Positions 1 through 6,684 of a DNA stretch of 9,797 bases are shown here, piece by piece. The notes under the pieces are model-generated. The model had not been told where the DNA came from, ran no database searches, and saw nothing but the letters and a program-made list of their open reading frames with translations. Source of the stretch: CALRBF01 sp041164045. GTDB lineage: Bacteria > Patescibacteriota > Minisyncoccia > SW-4-49-11. Location: NCBI GenBank assembly GCA_041164045.1, contig JBEAQD010000031.1, forward strand, positions 1 to 9,797, written 5' to 3'. Position numbers and translations under genes: made by a program. The first letter of the stretch is position 1. Every line of letters begins with the position of its first letter.

Positions 1-365
1 CTCAATCCATTAAGACACATAAAATACCATGATGCGTCCCCACATTTACAAGCCATTGCCGGTACAGGAATATTAACCTGTTGTCCATCGGCTACCTCCG
101 TTTCCGAAGTTAACCTTAGGCCCGACTAACCCCCCGATGATTATCATTGCGGAGGAATCCTTAGGATTTCGGTGGCTCAGAATTTAACTGAACTTGCGGT
201 TACTTATTCCAACATTCTCACTTCCTTGCGCTCCACCAGCCCTCACGGGTCCAGCTTCAGTGCACAAGGAACGCTCTCCTACCATTATAATACTAATAAA
301 TTAATATATAATCCGTAATTTCGGTACTACACTTGAGCCCCGTTACATTTTCAGCGCATATTTTC

Positions 366-644
366 CTATCCCTCCTCAGTTCTGGGATCGAGCAAGCTAT
401 TTTTAACTCGCTCCATCAACTGATATTTGGCACTACCATGAGATTTTAATCTCTTTTCTCTGATGAGTGCATCTTTTTTGATTCGATACACTTCAAAGTA
501 AATTAGTGTCCATTGACCTTTATGTTTTTTAGTATACTTACTCTTCCTAGAATTATGTTCTTCTAGTCTTTTTTTAAGATCTTTAGTACTCCCTATATAG
601 AGAGTGTAATCTGTAGAGTTTTGAATAAGATATACTATATACAT
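366..644 (-). CDS. GIY-YIG family endonuclease, 92 aa, inside the 23S insertion
   Basis: This is a compact single-domain GIY-YIG nuclease, probably metal dependent and likely to act in homing or mobility of the insertion. The first motif is the degenerate VYLIQN (residues 4-9), followed by LYIGST (15-20), LKKRLEEHN with the family Arg26 and His30, and IYFEVY with the catalytic-type Glu51. A basic tail with REKRLKSHG follows. The catalytic set looks complete. It lies on the same strand as the rRNA. The ATG at 644 is only 8 bases after an extended -10 box, so the mRNA would be nearly leaderless. The last codons (DPRTEEG) and the TAG stop are formed by the 3' inverted-repeat arm, so the coding end and the element boundary coincide. 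Lone GIY-YIG domains of this size are also known outside introns (YhbQ type), so a homing role is inferred from location. Confidence 0.85.
   Translation of the reverse strand: MYIVYLIQNSTDYTLYIGSTKDLKKRLEEHNSRKSKYTKKHKGQWTLIYFEVYRIKKDALIREKRLKSHGSAKYQLMERVKNSLLDPRTEEG
369..385. repeat. Left arm of the insertion's 17-bp inverted repeat
   Basis: This arm is an exact reverse complement of 659-675. In RNA the arms would form a 17-bp helix, plus three further pairs after a one-base bulge, bringing the two rRNA flanks together. Confidence 0.9.
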
Positions 645-652
645 ATAGATTC

Positions 653-661
653 ATTATACCA
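653..661 (-). promoter_or_regulatory. Extended -10 promoter (TGGTATAAT) for the GIY-YIG gene
   Basis: The minus strand shows TGG followed by a perfect TATAAT at 658-653, and the ATG of the nuclease comes 8 bases later. A start site 6-8 bases beyond the box would fall at or next to the ATG, giving a leaderless message. No SD is present. The same TGnTATAAT form precedes four other minimal-leader genes in the window. Confidence 0.55.
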
Positions 662-675
662 GAACTGAGGAGGGA
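659..675. repeat. Right arm of the insertion's 17-bp inverted repeat
   Basis: This arm is an exact reverse complement of 369-385. Its inner end supplies the TGG of the extended -10 promoter that drives the GIY-YIG gene. Confidence 0.9.
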
Positions 676-1299
676 ATAGAGTAGTGAGCTATTACGCACT
701 CTTTAAAAGATGGCTGCTTCTAAGCCAACTTCCTACCTGTCTCAGAAAATACACAACTTTTCCCACTTAGTGTAGTTTAGGGACCTTAATTGACGGTCTG
801 GGCTGTTTCCCTTTTGAACATGGAGCTTAGCCCCCACATTCTAACTGCTAATCTATAATCTACTGGTATTCGGAGTTTGGTTAGATTGGGTACCCGAAGG
901 CCCCAAATCCATTCAGTGCTCTACCCCCAGTAGGGATCAATTAACGCTAGCCTAAGAGCTATTTCGGAGAGAACCAGCTATTACCAAGCTCGATTGGAAT
1001 TTCTCCTCTATTCACAGCTCATCACCTAGAATTGCACGACTAGTGTGTTCGGGCCTCCCTTTGGTGTTACCCAAAGTTCACCCTGGCCATAAATAGCTCG
1101 CCTGGTTTCGGGTCTACTCCCATCAACAATATCGCCCGTTAAGACTCGATTTCTCTGTGCCTCCGTCCTTTTGAGACTTAAGCTGCTGATGAGACGTAAC
1201 TCGTTGGATCATTCTTCAATAGGCACGCCGTCACCCTTGCGGGCTCCGACTCCTTGTACGTAAATGGTTTCAGGTCTATTTCATTGTCCTCTCGGACTG

Positions 1300-1336
<37 letters not shown>

Positions 1337-1822
1337 ACATTAAGTAATATTTAGCCTTACCAGGTTAGTTCTGGTGGATTCAGACAGGGCTTTCTTTTCC
1401 CGTCCTACTCAGGAATAGAACCGATATATATACATTATTTTCGATTACTCGGCTATCACGATCTATGGCTAAGCTTTCCAGCTTACTCATCTAACAATAT
1501 ATATACATCCTCCTTACGGAATGTTCTACCCTACAACCCCGCAGACACAAGTGTCTCGGTTTGGGCTCCTTCCGTTTCGCTCGCCGCTACTAAGGAAATC
1601 ACATTCGTTTTCTTTTCCTCCGGGTACTGAGATGTTTCACTTCCCCGAGTTCGCTCCCTATATAATAGGATACTTAGGCATTACCCTAAGTGGGTTTCCC
1701 CATTCGGACATCTCCGGATCAAAGCCTGATTGGCGGCTCCCCGAAGCTTATCGCAGCCAGTCGACGTCCTTCTTCGCTTCTTAATGTCAAGGCATCCCCC
1801 ATTTACGCTTACCAACTCATCT

Positions 1823-1999
1823 TTTTAAATTCTGATTCATACTTTTTGGTGAAAGTAGTAAAATTGCATTTACCTAAATTTACTTGTGAATGAACCCTCT
1901 TATAGAAACAGATGATAAAATCTCAAAGGTTGAACTTTAAGAGGTCATCTCTATCGCCATATTACTGGAAAGTGATATCAAAGTGAAGTTGCGAGTACG
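1823..1999 (-). other. 23S rRNA leader
   Basis: This transcribed leader lies between the promoter and the mature 5' end. It holds no tRNA. A seven-pair stem can form between CCTCTTA and TAAGAGG within it, and a CTCTTAAAG block loosely resembles a boxA antitermination element. The 5' side of the usual RNase III processing stem should be here, but its partner is outside the window. Confidence 0.45.
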
Positions 2000-2005
2000 A
2001 TATTT

Positions 2006-2034
2006 ATAATACACGAAATCTGAAGAGGTGTCAA
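2006..2034 (-). promoter_or_regulatory. 23S rRNA promoter
   Basis: On the minus strand TTGACA (2034-2029), a 17-base spacer and TATTAT (2011-2006) form a near-consensus sigma-70 type promoter. AT-rich sequence with A and T tracts just upstream (2035-2095) could act as an UP element. The predicted start is near 1999, giving a leader of about 177 bases before the 23S 5' end. Confidence 0.75.
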
Positions 2035-2209
2035 GGGTTTTTGGAGATAAAATTTTATATATTCTTAAATACAGTATATTTATAATGATATTAAAGCATA
2101 GCATTCATTAAAAACAGCTAAAAGAAAAATATTAATACTATATTTAATCTATCAAATATATTGAGAACATGTGGACGGATATTTGGTTATATTTTTGAGT
2201 TAGTTAATA
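2035..2209. other. AT-rich spacer between divergent promoters
   Basis: About 175 bases separate the minus-strand rRNA promoter from the plus-strand promoter at 2210. I see no ORF, RNA gene or clear repeat here. The rRNA-proximal side is AT-rich enough to serve as an upstream element. Confidence 0.5.
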
Positions 2210-2238
2210 TTGACAAAATTACTAAAATATGCTATGTT
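2210..2238 (+). promoter_or_regulatory. Promoter of the 2320 gene (TTGACA-17-TATGTT)
   Basis: TTGACA at 2210-2215, a 17-base spacer ending in TGC, and TATGTT at 2233-2238 give both a consensus -35 and an extended -10. The predicted start near 2245 leaves a 5' UTR of about 75 bases that can fold. Confidence 0.7.
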
Positions 2239-2249
2239 AGCTCAGTACA

Positions 2250-2314
2250 CCAGTTTCGGTAGCAGCTCTTGAAGCTTAAAGAGCTCCCGTAACTGGACTT
2301 CGTCCTTGGAGGAC
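2250..2314 (+). promoter_or_regulatory. Structured 5' UTR with an RBS-covering hairpin
   Basis: Two stems are visible. A long one pairs CCAGTT 2250-2255 with 2291-2296, CGG 2257-2259 with 2287-2289, and AGCTCTT 2264-2270 with 2279-2285. A short one pairs GTCCT 2302-2306 with AGGAC 2310-2314, so most of the SD (GGAGG, 2308-2312, 7 bases from the ATG) is in the second stem or its loop. This could throttle translation or protect the message; no known riboswitch class is recognised. Confidence 0.5.
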
Positions 2315-2319
2315 ACCCC

Positions 2320-2865
2320 ATGAACCTTTCCAATATCTGCGTCCCTACAGGACGCATCCTCAGTCTTATAGACTGGGAAGAGGTCGGTCTGATCGTGTTC
2401 CACGGTCTAATCACTTTCGCTGTAGGCATCTATGTCGCCGGGGAAACCCTCGGCAACTGGGTGCATCGTACCAACGACCAGCTCGCAGCTAACTGGGTGC
2501 GGATGCTTGCCCTTACTCCCGTCATGGAGGAAGAGGAAAATGAGGAGGACGAAGTTCCCCTTCCGACAGTATCCTCGCCTCCCACTGAAGTGGGACAGGC
2601 TCCGCTCCCAGTCATCACCGAGGAAGTCTCGGTACCCACTCCGCCCACCGTCGTTGAGGTTGAGCCACTGCTCCCTCAGGTAGCTGAAGTGGTAGAGATT
2701 TCCACACTGCAAGAGCAGCCACCACCAGTGCGCAGGCGTCGCAGGAGCTCTGCCCCAAGGTCACTGGAAGAGACGGTGAACGAAGAAGTTGAGCCCCCGA
2801 CAACTCGCCGGCCTCGCGGCCCCAAAGCTCACAGAAGAAGGGTCAGGCGGACACTGGCGGCCTGA
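2320..2865 (+). CDS. Hypothetical membrane-anchored acidic/proline-rich protein with basic tail, 181 aa
   Basis: I do not recognise a family. A hydrophobic segment at about residues 22-45 (VGLIVFHGLITFAVGIYV) looks like one membrane helix or uncleaved anchor. It is followed by a short amphipathic stretch, an acidic run at 69-78 (EEEENEEDE), and a long proline, valine and glutamate-rich region (80-135) likely to be disordered. Arginine blocks follow at 138-142 and 163-177. Acid-then-base charge blocks suggest binding to an anionic partner such as nucleic acid or a cell-surface polymer, but that is speculation. The gene stands alone, with its own TTGACA promoter, a GGAGG SD and an intrinsic terminator. 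GC content is high: 36 and 37 of 60 bases in two lines counted by hand, against about 32-38% in neighbours. It ends at TGA; reading through would add only three sense codons before TAA. Confidence 0.75.
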   Translation: MNLSNICVPTGRILSLIDWEEVGLIVFHGLITFAVGIYVAGETLGNWVHRTNDQLAANWVRMLALTPVMEEEENEEDEVPLPTVSSPPTEVGQAPLPVITEEVSVPTPPTVVEVEPLLPQVAEVVEISTLQEQPPPVRRRRRSSAPRSLEETVNEEVEPPTTRRPRGPKAHRRRVRRTLAA

Positions 2866-2918
2866 AGAAGAAAATAATAATACTAAAAAACCGAATACCA
2901 TTACCCCACCCTCGAGTC

Positions 2919-2946
2919 CCCCGACATTGGTCGGGGCATTTTTTTA
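2919..2946 (+). terminator. Intrinsic terminator after the 2320 gene
   Basis: CCCCGAC (2919-2925), loop ATTG and GTCGGGG (2930-2936) form a 7-bp GC-rich stem, followed by a run of seven Ts from 2939. It sits about 55 bases beyond the stop codon. Confidence 0.88.
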
Positions 2947-2978
2947 TTTAAAAAATAACATATTTATACCACCAATAA

Positions 2979-3007
2979 TTGACAAAACATAACAATTATG
3001 TTAATAA
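2979..3007 (+). promoter_or_regulatory. Promoter of the 3050 gene (TTGACA-17-TAATAA)
   Basis: TTGACA at 2979-2984, a 17-base spacer ending in TGT, and TAATAA at 3002-3007. The layout is the same as for the 2320 gene. A 6-bp hairpin (TCTCCT, loop ATA, AGGAGA) in the leader holds one AAGGAG copy, and a second AAGGAG sits 6 bases before the ATG. Confidence 0.65.
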
Positions 3008-3049
3008 TCAGGTGTAATTTTTCTCTCCTATAAGGAGAAGGAGCTCTTT

Positions 3050-3556
3050 ATGACAACTGCCTGTGTGGCTTTTGCTTTCGGGACACCATTAGACACGATG
3101 GCTAACCAAAGGATAGCCATGATGTCTTGCTCAGATTGTATCCCATCAGACCCTGGTATCTACACCCAAAGGGACGTAGATATCCCTGATTTACAGGTAG
3201 CGGGCAAACAACATGGTATGAAAGTTACATATACACCTGAAAGGCCTGGTTATCCTCCACCGACCCTGCGGATAGCCCGAGGCGCAGTGGAATGGGCAAA
3301 GGCAAATCATGTGACTAAATTATATATCGCCTGTGCCTACCCCCATCTATGGAGATGTAAAAGGGATATGAGGTTGGCTATTCAAGAAAGAAGAGCTAAC
3401 ATTGAGATCAAAGTCTGCCCTGGAGCCAGATATCCAAAGGGCTGGTTTTGCAAAGACTGCACTCAACCGAGAGCAAACAACAAGTTGAGTTGGTATGCGC
3501 GAGAAATCATAATCATGCTTATGCCAGTCTGGCTGTATAAAAAGATAGCTAGTTAA
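3050..3556 (+). CDS. Cysteine-rich protein with YdcF/DUF218-like features, 168 aa
   Basis: The pattern is reminiscent of the ElyC/SanA/YdcF (DUF218) fold. It has an N-terminal hydrophobic strand ending in FGTP (7-13) and ANQRIA (18-23). A central TLRIARGAVEWAKANHVTKLYI (72-93) is followed by CAYPHLWRCKRD (95-106), which resembles the family's end motif with a conserved His-x-x-Arg. The canonical SGG segment is not clear and no N-terminal membrane helix is seen, so the assignment is tentative. Eight cysteines include two CxxC pairs (C27/C30 and C134/C137), which might bind metal. The C-terminus (WYAREIIIMLMPVWLYKKI) is hydrophobic and could touch the membrane. SD AAGGAG lies 6 bases before the ATG. 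The gene is monocistronic with its own promoter and terminator, and base composition is intermediate between the GC-rich orphans and the AT-rich genes. Confidence 0.7.
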   Translation: MTTACVAFAFGTPLDTMANQRIAMMSCSDCIPSDPGIYTQRDVDIPDLQVAGKQHGMKVTYTPERPGYPPPTLRIARGAVEWAKANHVTKLYIACAYPHLWRCKRDMRLAIQERRANIEIKVCPGARYPKGWFCKDCTQPRANNKLSWYAREIIIMLMPVWLYKKIAS

Positions 3557-3576
3557 ACCAACCCACCACTTTACCA

Positions 3577-3605
3577 GTCCAGAGAAAATCACTCTGGACT
3601 TTTTG
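3577..3605 (+). terminator. Intrinsic terminator after the 3050 gene
   Basis: GTCCAGAG (3577-3584), a 7-base loop, and CTCTGGAC (3592-3599) form a perfect 8-bp stem followed by TTTTT. It lies 20 bases after the stop codon. Confidence 0.9.
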
Positions 3606-3657
3606 TTTCGCAAATACAATTACATAATCTAGAATTAGGGTATGATTAAAAGTATTT

Positions 3658-3780
3658 TTATTTAGTATTTTTAGTTTTATTTTTTGCTTTTAAAGCTCCA
3701 ACAACTACCGGAAAATATATGAATATAAAATAACGAGTCAATTCAGATTTATATTCTAAAACAAATTGAACGAATGCCAT
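3658..3780 (-). CDS. Possible micro-ORF, 40 aa, downstream of the HNH gene
   Basis: An ATG at 3780 opens 40 codons ending in TAA at 3658, starting 40 bases after the HNH gene's stop on the same strand. The product begins MAFVQFVLEYKSELTRYF, has a hydrophobic middle (FIFIYFPVVVGAL) and ends in a Lys/Asn-rich tail. It could be a small membrane peptide co-transcribed with the restriction genes. There is no SD, the region is AT-rich and so short ORFs arise easily, and I recognise no family. Otherwise the 264 bases between 3557 and 3820 contain only the terminator of the 3050 gene. Confidence 0.2.
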   Translation of the reverse strand: MAFVQFVLEYKSELTRYFIFIYFPVVVGALKAKNKTKNTK

Positions 3781-3820
3781 CAAATTCTAGAATCAATAAA
3801 TCAATGAATTTAAGAAAATC

Positions 3821-4984
3821 TTACCTATTCCCCTTCGCTCGGTTATGAGTTTTACATAACATCTGACAATTTTTTATATCTGTTGCACCACCTTTGCTCC
3901 ATGCAGTGATATGATCAGCGTCCATATCAGCTAAGCTCCAGATTTTATCTTTATTGCTATCATTCCCGATAGCACAGAGGGGACAATTAGATATTCCTTT
4001 GCTTTTGGCTTCATCTGTTTGTATAGTGTAGACGGATTTTTTGGTAGCTTCATCAAAAATTCTAACATCCAGTAATTTGGTATCCTGACTACCTCCGAGA
4101 ATATATTCGAATATTCCTTTCCGATTTTTGACATAGGGATCAGCATAGAGTTTATGTACTTGAGCTGACACTTCATTAGGATTATAGGCTGTTTTGTGGT
4201 ACATCTCATATAACCTCCCCCACTCCAAACCTCTCATTTCACTTTCTACATCTTTGAAAACTCCTGCAACCCAATCAATCACGGTATTAAAATAGGTCTT
4301 GAGTTCAGTAATATTGGTATCATAGCGATGACGGCTCATATAATCTCCAATATTACCCTTGCTCACCCATTCCAAAGCTCTCTCGAGGAATTCTTGCCTA
4401 TTAGCACTTCCAGTAATATAGGCAGACCATTTTTGAATATTGGCATTTTGAGTATTACTAAATTCTTCTTTTCCAAGAGTGACAAATGGTCCAGAATATA
4501 CCGCATTCAAAAGTTCCTGATTATTGAGAGGCACTCCCGCAATATTAATGGTACGAAACCATTCTTTGATTTCGCTTTCTGTCCCTTCACATTGATAAAT
4601 CAATAAGGGAGTATTGAGAATTTTTTGCTGTTTATCCTCTGCAATTCCCGTAAAATACTGCTCCATTCCTCGCTCATCCTTCACTGCAAATTTATTAGTT
4701 ACATAACGCCCAATACTGGTAATTCTCTGTTGCCCATCCAATACCTCAAAGCTATCTGTACCAACCGTATTAAAATAAATCAATCCCAAAGGATAACCTT
4801 TAAGAATAGATTCGATGACAGCCACATCTCTTCGCCCATCAGCATAAATATAATTCCGCTGATATTCTGGCTGAATAGTAAGTTTCCCAGCAAGTCCAAA
4901 CAATCCCTTTCCTTCGAGTTCATTATATACAAAACCTTCACAAATATCTTTTACCGTAATGTCTGTTCTCAAAATTGTCTTCAT
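3821..4984 (-). CDS. DUF262 + HNH endonuclease, probable restriction enzyme, 387 aa
   Basis: This is a two-domain protein. The N-terminal half is DUF262 (ParB/GmrS-like fold), with IQPEYQRNYIY (37-47), RRDVAVIESILKGYPLGLIYF (51-71) and the hallmark DGQQR (83-87), thought to bind or hydrolyse nucleotide. The C-terminal domain is an HNH nuclease, with CPLC (334-337), DADH (355-358), and the closing CKTHN (377-381), all catalytic-type residues present. In an R-M setting it would cut DNA lacking the methylation made by the adjacent methyltransferase. I chose the ATG at 4984, where MKTILRTDITVKDI matches the usual family start; an ATG at 5026 would overlap the methyltransferase by 38 bases. With the chosen start the gap is 4 bases, indicating translational coupling; there is no SD. 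The stop is TAA. DUF262-HNH proteins also occur alone as modification-dependent nucleases. Confidence 0.9.
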   Translation of the reverse strand: MKTILRTDITVKDICEGFVYNELEGKGLFGLAGKLTIQPEYQRNYIYADGRRDVAVIESILKGYPLGLIYFNTVGTDSFEVLDGQQRITSIGRYVTNKFAVKDERGMEQYFTGIAEDKQQKILNTPLLIYQCEGTESEIKEWFRTINIAGVPLNNQELLNAVYSGPFVTLGKEEFSNTQNANIQKWSAYITGSANRQEFLERALEWVSKGNIGDYMSRHRYDTNITELKTYFNTVIDWVAGVFKDVESEMRGLEWGRLYEMYHKTAYNPNEVSAQVHKLYADPYVKNRKGIFEYILGGSQDTKLLDVRIFDEATKKSVYTIQTDEAKSKGISNCPLCAIGNDSNKDKIWSLADMDADHITAWSKGGATDIKNCQMLCKTHNRAKGNR

Positions 4985-4988
4985 AGAT

Positions 4989-6059
4989 TTATCGCTTATG
5001 TTTAATGAGTATTCTTCTGTATACATCTTTACCGTTTATAGTAGCATCATTTTTTCCACCCTTCCAATAACCGCCATCCATATTCAAACTATTATGTCGA
5101 GACCATCCCACAATCTCAAATTGCTCAGGACTATATTTATCGAGGAAACTTATTGGAACTCCCATTACTCCCTCATAATCACTTGGGATAGCATCGGTAA
5201 AAGGGACTTCTATTGCCTCATAGTTATCATATTTCTGATAAGAATCTTTCCCCTGTACTTCTTTATGCTTACTATATTTGAGATTATCTTCCATAGTCAT
5301 CAAGGGTAATACTTGATGTCGTTTTCCATGATCAATATTGGTAAACCAAACCGATGATACGTTTTTCATGTTTACATCCTCAATAATTTTATCTACATCC
5401 TCTAAGTCTTTTGTCTCAAACCACATTCCGCCCGACCATTCTGTTCTACCTGACCATAATTTATTTTCTTTAATCAATGGAAATACCTCTTTATAAGTAA
5501 CGCAGTTTTTATTCCCTATAATCACAAATTGTTTATCTGCTTCTAGTATCCAAGTCAAAAATTCACGGAAAAGTGAAAAGGGTGGATTAGTAATAATAAT
5601 ATCCGCCTCATCTCTTAATTTTTTAATCTCATCACTTCTGAAGTCTCCGTCTCCTTTGAGATATTGCCATTCCAAATCTTCCACATTAACCTCTCCTTCC
5701 CCTGTTTTATCTGTGGTTAGAGTAAAAATCTTACCATTTTTGGCGGTTTTCTTTTTATCATATTGAGGGCTATTCTGTTCGAATAGACTTGCCTGATAAG
5801 TCTCTTTGAGGTTTTTGCTCTCAGCCGCATAACTGGTACTAATAAGTTTTTTCAAGCCAAATTCTTGAAACTTTTGGGCAAAAAACTTGGTAAAATTACT
5901 CCACTCTGGATCATCACATGGTAACAATACCGTCTTCCCCCGAAACACATCAGGATTATATTCTATATAGGCAGATATTTCTTTCTCAATATCATGGTAT
6001 TGAGTATAAAATTCATCATTTTTTGCTCTTTTTGCTTTGGTTAGATTACTATTTGCCAT
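4989..6059 (-). CDS. Adenine-specific DNA methyltransferase, EcoRI family, 356 aa
   Basis: The start KAKRAKNDEFYTQYHDIEKEI (8-28) and LLPCDDPEWSNFTKFF (45-60) match the EcoRI-type N6-adenine methylase family, in which this conserved DDP block precedes the SAM fold. The catalytic motif IV is NPPF (158-161) within DIIITNPPFSLFREFL. Later blocks such as WFTNIDHGKR also fit. Length is slightly above the roughly 326 residues of M.EcoRI. It should methylate an adenine in the recognition site of the partner nuclease encoded 4 bases downstream. Transcription probably begins at TGGTATAAT 24 bases upstream of the ATG, inside the tail of the preceding ogt relic. No SD is seen. Having its own promoter would let methylation be established whatever happens at ogt. 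The recognition sequence cannot be told from sequence alone. Confidence 0.93.
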   Translation of the reverse strand: MANSNLTKAKRAKNDEFYTQYHDIEKEISAYIEYNPDVFRGKTVLLPCDDPEWSNFTKFFAQKFQEFGLKKLISTSYAAESKNLKETYQASLFEQNSPQYDKKKTAKNGKIFTLTTDKTGEGEVNVEDLEWQYLKGDGDFRSDEIKKLRDEADIIITNPPFSLFREFLTWILEADKQFVIIGNKNCVTYKEVFPLIKENKLWSGRTEWSGGMWFETKDLEDVDKIIEDVNMKNVSSVWFTNIDHGKRHQVLPLMTMEDNLKYSKHKEVQGKDSYQKYDNYEAIEVPFTDAIPSDYEGVMGVPISFLDKYSPEQFEIVGWSRHNSLNMDGGYWKGGKNDATINGKDVYRRILIKHKR

Positions 6060-6643
6060 AAAATACGTATATATATTTTTACATTATACCATATTTTGCC
6101 TATTATTAATAGACTCCCCCGCTCCCACTCAATAATCTCAGCTTTTCTCTCTATTCCCCATTTATAGTCTCCAAGTTTACCGCTGGAGCTTATGACTCGA
6201 TGGCAAGGGATAAATAATGTGACAGGATTACTACCTATTGCATTACCTACTGCTCGGGAAGCTTTAGGCTTGCCGATAGAATGAGCTATCTCTCGATAGG
6301 TGGAATAGTGCCCAAAAGGAATCGCAAGGAGTGCTTGCCATACTCGGAGCTGGAATTCTGTCCCTTGAATATGTAGCTTGATACTGTGCTTTATATTGTG
6401 TCTATGCTGAAGTATAGATAGAGCTTCTTGCTGAAGACTATCTTGTGTATGTAAAAGAGGAATATGCGGAAATTGAGCTTGCAAGTCTTCTACCGCCTGC
6501 TCCTTATCTGTATAAAAAGCCAAGCTACATATTCAATATGACGTAGTGGCGATAAGGATATCTCCAAAAGGAAATTTTGCAAAACTATACTTGATAGTCT
6601 CTATGGGGTGAGTGGTATCTATAAGGATATGAGGATGAGTCAT
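6041..6643 (-). pseudogene. ogt: O6-alkylguanine-DNA alkyltransferase (ogt/ada C-terminal type), interrupted by an in-frame TGA
   Basis: The full reading frame resembles the Ogt/Ada-C repair proteins that move alkyl groups from O6-alkylguanine to their own cysteine. Residues 17-36 (IKYSFAKFPFGDILIATTSY) match the start of the N-terminal domain. Codon 37 is TGA (6535-6533), and ICSLAFYTDKEQ continues in the same frame. The second part is intact: FQLRVWQAL, YSTYREIAHSIGKPKASRAVGNA with the arginine finger, and the active-site PCHRVI (catalytic Cys147). Ada has RGIC at the interruption, so the TGA replaces a conserved glycine and is one base away from GGA. A second product could start at TTG 6523 but would lack the N-terminal half and has no SD. 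The frame runs about 22 residues past the usual end and overlaps the methyltransferase by 19 bases. Nonsense mutation, recoding and sequencing error all remain possible. Confidence 0.8.
6083..6091 (-). promoter_or_regulatory. Extended -10 promoter (TGGTATAAT) for the methyltransferase-nuclease operon
   Basis: A perfect TATAAT at 6088-6083 is preceded by TGG. The ATG follows after 23 bases. I see no convincing TTGACA at the right distance, consistent with an extended -10 promoter. Confidence 0.6.
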
Positions 6644-6667
6644 TGAGAGGGGGGTATTATATTCTGT

Positions 6668-6676
6668 ATTATAGCA
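6668..6676 (-). promoter_or_regulatory. Extended -10 promoter (TGCTATAAT) for ogt
   Basis: TATAAT at 6673-6668 preceded by TGC lies 24 bases before the ATG at 6643. No SD is present. Its survival suggests that the ogt relic is still transcribed. Confidence 0.55.
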
Positions 6677-6684
6677 AATAATAT

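Larger units (their letters stand above)
366..679 (-). mobile_element. Intervening sequence in 23S rRNA, closed by an inverted repeat and encoding a GIY-YIG protein
   Basis: The rRNA aligns normally on both sides: the L11-binding domain ends at GCTCACTAC just right of this block, and ATGCGCTGAAAATGTAACGG resumes to its left. In between lie about 314 extra bases. The arms 369-385 and 659-675 are perfect 17-bp inverted repeats (core CTCCTCAGTTCTGG), extended three pairs past a one-base bulge. The site corresponds to just 3' of E. coli about 1108, at the base of the GTPase-centre stalk. The ORF at 366-644 fills almost all of the insertion, leaving no room for a separate group I intron core. It therefore resembles an rRNA intervening sequence that could be cut out by RNase III more than a classical self-splicing intron; that part is inference. 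Confidence 0.8.

Noticed and set aside
366..679. Group I intron
   Set aside because: The ORF occupies nearly the full insertion and I could not see room for the P3-P9 core; a covariance search would settle it.
1521..1893. ORFs of 87 and 67 codons on the plus strand
   Set aside because: They lie antisense to conserved 23S rRNA sequence and the leader; no protein features.
2407..2803. Several ORFs overlapping the 2320 gene in other frames
   Set aside because: GC-rich composition lowers the stop frequency; only the 2320 frame has promoter, SD, terminator and a sensible membrane helix.
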